From: Bacteroidales bacterium
GTDB lineage: Bacteria; Bacteroidota; Bacteroidia; Bacteroidales; 4484-276
Direction: 5' to 3'
Assembly: GCA_029934065.1 (NCBI GenBank)
Contig: JAOZMX010000004.1
Span: 1-52,535 of the forward strand
Length of the DNA: 52,535 bases
Within the stretch, counting starts at the first letter, position 1, and every line of letters starts with the position of its first letter. Made by a program: the position numbers and the translations under genes. The notes under the pieces were generated by a model. The model searched no databases and was not told the origin of the DNA. It worked only from the letters and a program-made list of their open reading frames with translations. Shown here piece by piece: positions 47,153 through 52,535 of the stretch.

Positions 47153-47182
47153 ATCCGCTTAGTTGAATTTCAGATGATGAGT

Positions 47183-47836
47183 TCAAAAAAAATGAACTTC
47201 CCCGGTTGAGTGGTCGTACATTGCTCCGGCGATCATGATTTTCTTTTCCTCTTCGAGTTTTCTTAAAACCGGACTTTGATTTCTGATATCGTTGATTGAT
47301 TGTTCCACGTTTTTTGTGGCCACCCTGTCAACGAATTTCAGGTTTTTGGCCGTCCGGTCGCTGTCATCATCCGTTTTCACACGTTCCATAGCCAGTTGAA
47401 TATAACGCAGCGATGGCGTAAGGTTATCTAAAACCACGTTATCAATGGCACCCTTTACAGCACCGCAGGAGGTATGGCCCAACACCAAAACCAATTTGGA
47501 ACCACTCACCACACAAGCATACTCCATACTTCCCAGAATATCCTGATTGATGATGTTTCCCGCGATGCGAACGATAAACAAATCGCCGATGCCCTGGTCG
47601 AACAGGATGGATGGCTCAACACGAGAGTCGATACACCCCAGCACAATGGCAAAAGGATGTTGTGAGTCGATGGTTTCGCGTATGTGCCAATGGTGCTCAC
47701 GTTCGATCATATCTTTCGATACAAAGCGCTTATTTCCATCTTTCAGCAACCGTAGGGCGATTTCCGGTGTGATGTTTTCAAGTATTGATTTATTTTTTAC
47801 CTGTTTGCTCAGGTCATCTGTATTTTCCATGGCCAA
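47183..47836 (-). CDS. beta-class carbonic anhydrase
   Basis: This is a 217-residue protein. The zinc site is complete: Cys68-x-Asp70-x-Arg72 in GCIDSRVEP, then His121 and Cys124 in GHTSCGAV. A VRIAGN segment (89-94) is also typical. The long N-terminal helix and the length fit the cytoplasmic beta class. It interconverts CO2 and bicarbonate. The gene starts 20 bases after the SulP transporter stop codon and is very probably co-transcribed with it; SulP and carbonic anhydrase pairs and fusions are known in bacteria, suggesting coupled bicarbonate import. Confidence 0.92.
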   Translation of the reverse strand: MAMENTDDLSKQVKNKSILENITPEIALRLLKDGNKRFVSKDMIEREHHWHIRETIDSQHPFAIVLGCIDSRVEPSILFDQGIGDLFIVRIAGNIINQDILGSMEYACVVSGSKLVLVLGHTSCGAVKGAIDNVVLDNLTPSLRYIQLAMERVKTDDDSDRTAKNLKFVDRVATKNVEQSINDIRNQSPVLRKLEEEKKIMIAGAMYDHSTGEVHFF

Positions 47837-47856
47837 ATTATTTTGTTTGTAAAAAA

Positions 47857-49575
47857 CTAATTCTCATTGGTGCGGCTTACTGACGGTTGAGCCGGTGAAG
47901 TTTCATTTTTCAAATAATCCTTCAGCCAGGCTTCACAGTCATTGATGGTGTCGAAACAATCCTCTTTTGCAACCAGGTCGGGGATAATGTCGATGTATTC
48001 AAACATATCCTTTGCCTGACCGTGAAGTCCGGTAAAGACAATGCGGACACCTTTTTTACGTAGTTGCAGAAGCGCCTCTTCCATGGCGTATAATCCGCTC
48101 TGATCAACATAAGGCACTTTGCACATGCGTATGATCAGCACTTTTACCTCGGGGATGGCCTTCATCATATCCTGAAACCCCGACGAAGCGCCAAAGAATA
48201 ACGGGCCATTGATGTGTTTGATGTAAACCTGATTGCCGACAAATTTGCTGATCCCCTTTTCGTCTTCCCATGGTTTTTCAGGTGTGTAATCTTTCAGGGG
48301 TTCTGCTTTGCTTCCCTCTTCCACAAGGTCCGATGCTTTTTTCATAAATAATAACGAGGAAAGTACCAGTCCGACGGCAACCGCTATCAGCAGGTCAACA
48401 AATACGGTAAGTGCCAAAACAATGACCATCACTGCCGCATCACTCACGGGAACATTGCGTATATGACTGATCCCTTTGTAATCGATGATGCTGATGCCAA
48501 CCGTGATTAAAATGCCCGCCAACACTGCATTGGGAATTTGCCCCACCAATTTGCCGATGCCAAGCAGTACAGCGGCGAGCAACAAGCCGGCAAATACACC
48601 CGAGAGCCGGGTTTTTCCGCCGGATTTGATGTTGATGACCGTGCGCATGGTGGCGCCTGCTCCCGGCAATCCTCCGATCAGGGCTGCGCCAATATTGCCG
48701 ATTCCCTGACCGATCAACTCCCTGTTGCTGTTGTGCTTTTCTTTGGTCATATTGTCGGCAATAACCGATGTAAGTAAGGAGTCGATTGCTCCGAGTATGG
48801 CAAGGGTTGCCGAATATTCAAAAATGTGAACCATGGTATTGAAATCGGCAAATACTTCAAGAAAATCCCATTGGATATGAGGCAGCCGGGTAGGAAGAGG
48901 TCCGTTTGAGTTGATACGCAAATACAGGCTCGGGTCAAAAGCGAAATAGGCAATGGCTGAAATGATGATCAATGCGACCAAAGTTGGAGGAACCTTTTTT
49001 GTAATTTGTGGGGTCAGATAAATGAGGGCAACGGTGGCCAGTGCAATGCCAAAGGAATAGTAATTGATAAATTCGGGTATTTTATGGATGCTTTTCAATG
49101 TTCCGAAAGCACCGCCGGAAGGTGCCGTAATGCCGAAAAACGGGAGCAGTTGCGTGATGATAATGATCACCCCGATACCACTCATAAATCCCGAAACAAC
49201 AGGGTAAGGGATGTATTTGATGTACTTCCCCACTTTGATCACTCCAAGCAAAACCTGAAGCATGCCGGCAAGTATGAATGTGGCGACAATGATTGGAAGG
49301 GCTTCGGCAAGACTACCGGTTTTGGAGATAGCATCGGTGATCAAAACGGCAGCCACCACCGTCATGGGAGCCGTAGGTCCGCTGATTTGGGTTTTGGTAC
49401 CGCCAAACAGGGCAGTCAAAATTCCTAATGCAATGGCACCGTAAAGTCCGGCAACGGCCCCCAATTCTGTTTGAGCACCAAAGGCCAATGCAAGCGGAAG
49501 GGCAACAATGCCTGCAGTGACGCCTCCGAAAAGATCACCTTTGATATTCGAAAAAATACCTGTTTTTATGCTCAT
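47857..49575 (-). CDS. SulP family anion transporter with STAS domain
   Basis: From ATG 49575 the protein has 572 residues; the open frame reaches 49632 but the extra 19 residues lack family support. Eleven to twelve membrane helices cover about 15-410, with the SulP-type ALPLALAFGAQTELG segment at the start and the GGLPGAGATMRTVINIKSGG motif (split here as GGLPGAGA and NIKSGG). The C-terminal cytoplasmic STAS domain (about 445-555) contains VPYVDQSGLYAMEE. The family moves sulfate, bicarbonate or other anions with sodium or protons. Its pairing with carbonic anhydrase favours bicarbonate, as in BicA, but the sequence does not prove the substrate. Confidence 0.9.
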   Translation of the reverse strand: MSIKTGIFSNIKGDLFGGVTAGIVALPLALAFGAQTELGAVAGLYGAIALGILTALFGGTKTQISGPTAPMTVVAAVLITDAISKTGSLAEALPIIVATFILAGMLQVLLGVIKVGKYIKYIPYPVVSGFMSGIGVIIIITQLLPFFGITAPSGGAFGTLKSIHKIPEFINYYSFGIALATVALIYLTPQITKKVPPTLVALIIISAIAYFAFDPSLYLRINSNGPLPTRLPHIQWDFLEVFADFNTMVHIFEYSATLAILGAIDSLLTSVIADNMTKEKHNSNRELIGQGIGNIGAALIGGLPGAGATMRTVINIKSGGKTRLSGVFAGLLLAAVLLGIGKLVGQIPNAVLAGILITVGISIIDYKGISHIRNVPVSDAAVMVIVLALTVFVDLLIAVAVGLVLSSLLFMKKASDLVEEGSKAEPLKDYTPEKPWEDEKGISKFVGNQVYIKHINGPLFFGASSGFQDMMKAIPEVKVLIIRMCKVPYVDQSGLYAMEEALLQLRKKGVRIVFTGLHGQAKDMFEYIDIIPDLVAKEDCFDTINDCEAWLKDYLKNETSPAQPSVSRTNEN

Positions 49576-49640
49576 TTCTGTTCTCTGTTGTTTTTGCCGT
49601 GAAAAGGCATAATTATTAAATGTAATTGTCAATCAGACTG

Positions 49641-49648
49641 CAAAAATA
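49641..49648 (-). promoter_or_regulatory. Bacteroidota -7 promoter element of the SulP-carbonic anhydrase operon
   Basis: On the minus strand this reads TATTTTTG, matching TAnnTTTG, 65 bases before the chosen start at 49575. No -33 TTTG is at the expected spacing. Confidence 0.5.
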
Positions 49649-49727
49649 ACTTTTTATCAAAGTGTTATTGCAGGGTGAGCTTTGCTGATGTGGTTTTCAA
49701 ATCTTTTCAAAACACATTTTCTTTTGG

Positions 49728-49820
49728 TCACCACACACTGCTATTGCCATTGGGCTCCAGACGATAACCGGAAATTGGATTTAACCCGCGTCCATTTATT
49801 TCTTCTTGTGGAAAAATCAT
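49728..49820 (-). CDS. candidate 30-residue small protein
   Basis: This short frame starts with ATG at 49818-49820 and stops with TGA at 49728-49730. The peptide reads MIFPQEEINGRG, then LNPISGYRLEPNG and NSSVW. An A-rich run lies just before the ATG. The composition looks protein-like rather than random, but no membrane segment or known domain is visible. It sits in the 367-base gap between the SulP operon and the last T9SS gene, upstream of the SulP promoter. It could be a genuine small protein or a relic of a larger gene. Confidence 0.35.
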   Translation of the reverse strand: MIFPQEEINGRGLNPISGYRLEPNGNSSVW

Positions 49821-49891
49821 TTTTTTATTTTAACAAATACGAATAAATCAGGTGCTTTCCATAAAAAAATGCCAAATTCAATAAACTGTAT

Positions 49892-49899
49892 TATATTTG
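49892..49899 (+). promoter_or_regulatory. Bacteroidota -7 promoter element of the last T9SS gene
   Basis: TATATTTG matches TAnnTTTG and lies 43 bases before the ATG at 49943. No clear -33 element is seen. Confidence 0.55.
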
Positions 49900-49942
49900 T
49901 GACGAAGTTAGGTTAAATATCGATTAGAAAAATATCTTTATC

Positions 49943-52156
49943 ATGAAATCAATTATTAGATTAATCAGAATAATTTTCATTGCTTTTTTGGCCCTTGGTT
50001 CGTTGGTTTCACAATCGGCAATACGCTCGTACAGACCGGATGATAACGGCGGAATATTGAAGAAAACACCTGATCCTGCGCCGCCACAGGTCATTTATTA
50101 TTCCATTGACGGCCATGTTTATAAAGAAGGCAGCAACGACAGGTTCGAGGGTGTGACCATCGAGTTTTCGGGTGGTGTGGGGAGTGTAGTTACCGACGAA
50201 ATGGGGTTTTATTCCATTGAGGTACCCCAGGGCTGGTCGGGTGTTGCCACGCCCTCTTATTGCGGTTATTATTCGTTTAATCCCGAACAAAGATTTTATA
50301 CCAACGTAAAAAAAGATTATTTCGATCAGGATTATACCGGAGGGCCCGCCCAGTTATTTACAATTTCAGGGAAGTTTACATATCACGATACGGGAGAACC
50401 CATCAGCAATACGGAAATAGATTTTGGCGATAATGTGGTGATCACTACCAATGATCTGGGAGAATATTCCATCGAGATGATCCCTTGCACCAGCGACACC
50501 CTTGTGCCTTATATCCTAAATTTCAACTTCGAACCTTCGTTTCGTATCTACAATAACATCACGGCAAATTACATCAATCAGGACTACATCGGCATACCCG
50601 ATTCCTTTGGGCTTCCGCCGGGCTGGGATTACGAAAACACGGGGCAGGTGCATATCATTTCGGTGTTTACCACTTCCAACCCGAATCTTTGCGGAGTGCC
50701 GCTCGGACAGGGTGATTACATCGGGGTTTTTTATGTGGGCGACGACGGTGAGTTGCATTGCGGTGGTGCCGGAATGTGGAACGGCGAAACCAACACGCCT
50801 GTCATTGCGCAGGGCGATGATGTGACAACTCCCGAAAAAGACGGTTTTGCCTATGGTGAAACCATGAACTGGAAAATCTTCAGATGGACCAAGGACGAAA
50901 AAGCTTATACAGCAATACCGCAGTTTCAAACCGGTGGATTTTTGGTCTCCAACAATAAATGGTACACTACGGGTCTTTCCATTGTTAATCAACTGGACGC
51001 TTATAATGAACATTTTATAAATATCCCGAAAGGCTGGAGCGGATTCTCCAGTTTTGTCGTTCCCAAGTCGCTGCTGGTAACCCATATAATGGCTCCCGTT
51101 GTTGACGAGCTGGTCATTATGCAAACTTTTACCAAGATGTATTATCCCAGCCAGGGCATCAATACCATTGGTTTGTGGAACAATGAAGACGGATACAAAA
51201 TAAAAGTAACTTCGGATGTTACCCTGCCCATCATGGGTTGCATTGACGAAGACAGGGAAATAAGTCTGGAACCTACATGGAACATCTTCCCGGTTTTATC
51301 AACCTGTAATGTCAGCATCGATTCTGTTTTTGCCCTGGTAACCGATCAGCTTATTGTGATCAAAGAGATCGGGGGCAACAACATTTACTGGCCCGAGATG
51401 GGCATTGCAACGCTGAAAACACTTCTGCCCGGAAGAGCTTACATTGCTGCGGTTACCGAAGAAATCCCGGTGGTATTTCCGGATTGCAGTGAAACCATGA
51501 AACTCACGAATGAAAACACGGCGGTGACCCAAAACCTTACTCCCTGGAACACGCCCGTTTTTACAGCATCCAGCCAAAATACCGCCATCAAACAGGAGGC
51601 TTTGAAAAACCTCAAACCGGGGGATTTTATCGGAGCATTTACTCCGGAGGGTTATTGTGCCGGGTTGATCCAAATCGGCAACAACGGACAAAATTGTGCC
51701 GTCACGATTTTCGGGGATGACAATACCACTGTTGAAAAAGACGGATTTTTGCAGGACGAGCCGGTACTTTTCAAACTTTACCGACCTGGTGAGAACAAAG
51801 AGTTCAACCTAAAGGTAACTTACGATCAGACCATGGCAAATGCCGACGGGCTTTTTACCGACAACGGTTTATCGGCCATCACCGAGATATCAGTGGATGT
51901 AACCGGAATCGGGAATCCCGGGGGAAAAAGTTTCGGGATCTTTCCAAACCCCAGTTCAGGTATTTTCAGGATTATTGCACCGGATGCCTATTCACGCTAT
52001 CAAGCCGACGTTATGGGAATTACGGGAAACAAACTGTACAGTGCCGTTTTTGAAGGAAATGCCAATCTCGATCTAACCGGCTTGCCTTCGGGTATCTACT
52101 TCATCAAAATCAAATCGGGAGGCAAAACACATTACGAAAAATTGGTGATCGAATAA
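49943..52156 (+). CDS. T9SS-secreted repeat protein with nested duplications (unknown function)
   Basis: This is a 737-residue protein. After a signal peptide (about 1-25) it has two carboxypeptidase-regulatory-like domains (about 52-132 and 139-217), both ending in a QDY(T/I)G segment. Then come module A (about 234-352), module B (363-422), B' (444-503) and A' (537-652), and a T9SS type A tail (about 658-737, FPNPSSG, then SGIYFIKI). A and A' share GD(Y/F)IG(V/A)F, a GDD-x-TT-x-EKDGF core and a final GLS segment. B and B' share an aromatic start, a D-x-L-(I/V)-I strand and a G-I-x-T-(I/L) strand. No catalytic motif is recognised. It is probably a surface or extracellular binding protein; function unknown. 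Confidence 0.82.
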   Translation: MKSIIRLIRIIFIAFLALGSLVSQSAIRSYRPDDNGGILKKTPDPAPPQVIYYSIDGHVYKEGSNDRFEGVTIEFSGGVGSVVTDEMGFYSIEVPQGWSGVATPSYCGYYSFNPEQRFYTNVKKDYFDQDYTGGPAQLFTISGKFTYHDTGEPISNTEIDFGDNVVITTNDLGEYSIEMIPCTSDTLVPYILNFNFEPSFRIYNNITANYINQDYIGIPDSFGLPPGWDYENTGQVHIISVFTTSNPNLCGVPLGQGDYIGVFYVGDDGELHCGGAGMWNGETNTPVIAQGDDVTTPEKDGFAYGETMNWKIFRWTKDEKAYTAIPQFQTGGFLVSNNKWYTTGLSIVNQLDAYNEHFINIPKGWSGFSSFVVPKSLLVTHIMAPVVDELVIMQTFTKMYYPSQGINTIGLWNNEDGYKIKVTSDVTLPIMGCIDEDREISLEPTWNIFPVLSTCNVSIDSVFALVTDQLIVIKEIGGNNIYWPEMGIATLKTLLPGRAYIAAVTEEIPVVFPDCSETMKLTNENTAVTQNLTPWNTPVFTASSQNTAIKQEALKNLKPGDFIGAFTPEGYCAGLIQIGNNGQNCAVTIFGDDNTTVEKDGFLQDEPVLFKLYRPGENKEFNLKVTYDQTMANADGLFTDNGLSAITEISVDVTGIGNPGGKSFGIFPNPSSGIFRIIAPDAYSRYQADVMGITGNKLYSAVFEGNANLDLTGLPSGIYFIKIKSGGKTHYEKLVIE

Positions 52157-52535
52157 AAAATCGTAAGAGCTTTATTGATAAGATACTACGTTTTATTAGT
52201 ACAAATTTGAAAAAATGCCGCTTTGCGGGAAGGCATGGGGGACTATTTCTTGTTTAGTCACGATTTTTACGATTTGGCAAAAATCCCGCCAGAACAGGAG
52301 TGGTGTTCTTTGTTTCCCGGGGTTGAAAACCCCGAGTTATTAACGTTTAACCCCGTTCGGGGTTAGTGCATTTGGCATGATAATGTTTGATATTCTGCCT
52401 GACTTTTGCCTCTTGCCATTTTACTTTAAACTTAAACGCCATGTTGGTTGGTCTTTCCTTTAAAGAGCCTAATTAAGTATCTCGAATTTGAAATCGGATA
52501 AGTTGACGCTTTTTCGATCATTAACGTAAACAAAA
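52157..52535. other. 379-base terminal stretch, no supported gene
   Basis: It contains the paired palindromes at 52318-52364 and a 9-bp inverted repeat (ATCGTAA type) near 52157 and 52266. Two short minus-strand frames (31 codons from 52442 and 12 codons within the palindromes) are not convincing genes. Confidence 0.45.
52318..52364. repeat. two adjacent GGGGTT/AACCCC palindromes, REP-like
   Basis: Hairpin one (52318-52334) has 7-bp arms CGGGGTT and AACCCCG with a 3-base loop. Hairpin two (52349-52364) has 6-bp arms AACCCC and GGGGTT with a 4-base loop. They share the same arm sequence in opposite order, 14 bases apart. The pattern resembles repetitive extragenic palindromes of Bacteroidota that are often mis-annotated as short ORFs. 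Confidence 0.65.

Overview
The window looks like chromosomal DNA of a member of the Bacteroidota, probably a marine or anaerobic Bacteroidales/Marinilabiliales-type organism; the order is an inference. Three things support the phylum: at least seven predicted secreted proteins end in a type IX secretion (T9SS) type A sorting domain; many starts are preceded by the phylum's -7 promoter motif TAnnTTTG; and families typical of the group are present (DUF5916 barrel, GEVED and PKD-like modules, single-ORF IS66). No rRNA, tRNA, CRISPR array or prophage was seen.

Layout. 1-2789: a minus-strand stress-type operon with an ECF sigma factor, a membrane anti-sigma factor, a membrane-anchored Spy/CpxP-like protein and a second Spy-like protein carrying a T9SS tail. 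2970-5856: secreted GH29 alpha-L-fucosidase, a shortened SBBP-repeat T9SS protein and a short-chain dehydrogenase. 5913-12542: plus-strand housekeeping and envelope genes (Crp/Fnr regulator, pssA, upp, LpxL-like acyltransferase, MacB-like permease, MobA-MobB fusion, tatC). 12546-21393: minus-strand genes (heptad-repeat coiled-coil protein, VWA membrane protein, fabG, S41 protease, aldehyde dehydrogenase, acyl-CoA ligase). 21544-26676: DUF5916 outer-membrane protein and a secreted metallophosphoesterase. 26843-30262: a frameshifted trimeric fibre-like S74 protein and an IS66 element. 30308-36314: MsbA-like exporter, DUF481 protein, guanine deaminase, cysS. 36631-47085: three very large T9SS cargo proteins in tandem (two M14 carboxypeptidases and a BNR/Asp-box protein). 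47183-49575: SulP transporter plus beta-carbonic anhydrase. 49943-52156: a T9SS protein built from nested duplications. The last 380 bases hold REP-like palindromes.

How the genes fit together. The dominant theme is envelope and secretion: phospholipid and lipid A-type acylation, export (Tat, MsbA-like, MacB-like), an envelope-stress sigma circuit, and a large outlay on secreted hydrolases (fucosidase, carboxypeptidases, phosphoesterase, sialidase-like protein), as expected of an organism feeding on glycoproteins and peptides. SulP with carbonic anhydrase suggests coupled bicarbonate uptake and hydration.

No clearly new multi-gene system was found. The most notable items are the T9SS-tagged Spy-like stress protein, the C-C'-A-B-B'-A' repeat protein at 49943-52156, the one-base frameshift in the S74 fibre gene, and phased 7-bp and 8-bp microsatellites in intergenic DNA.
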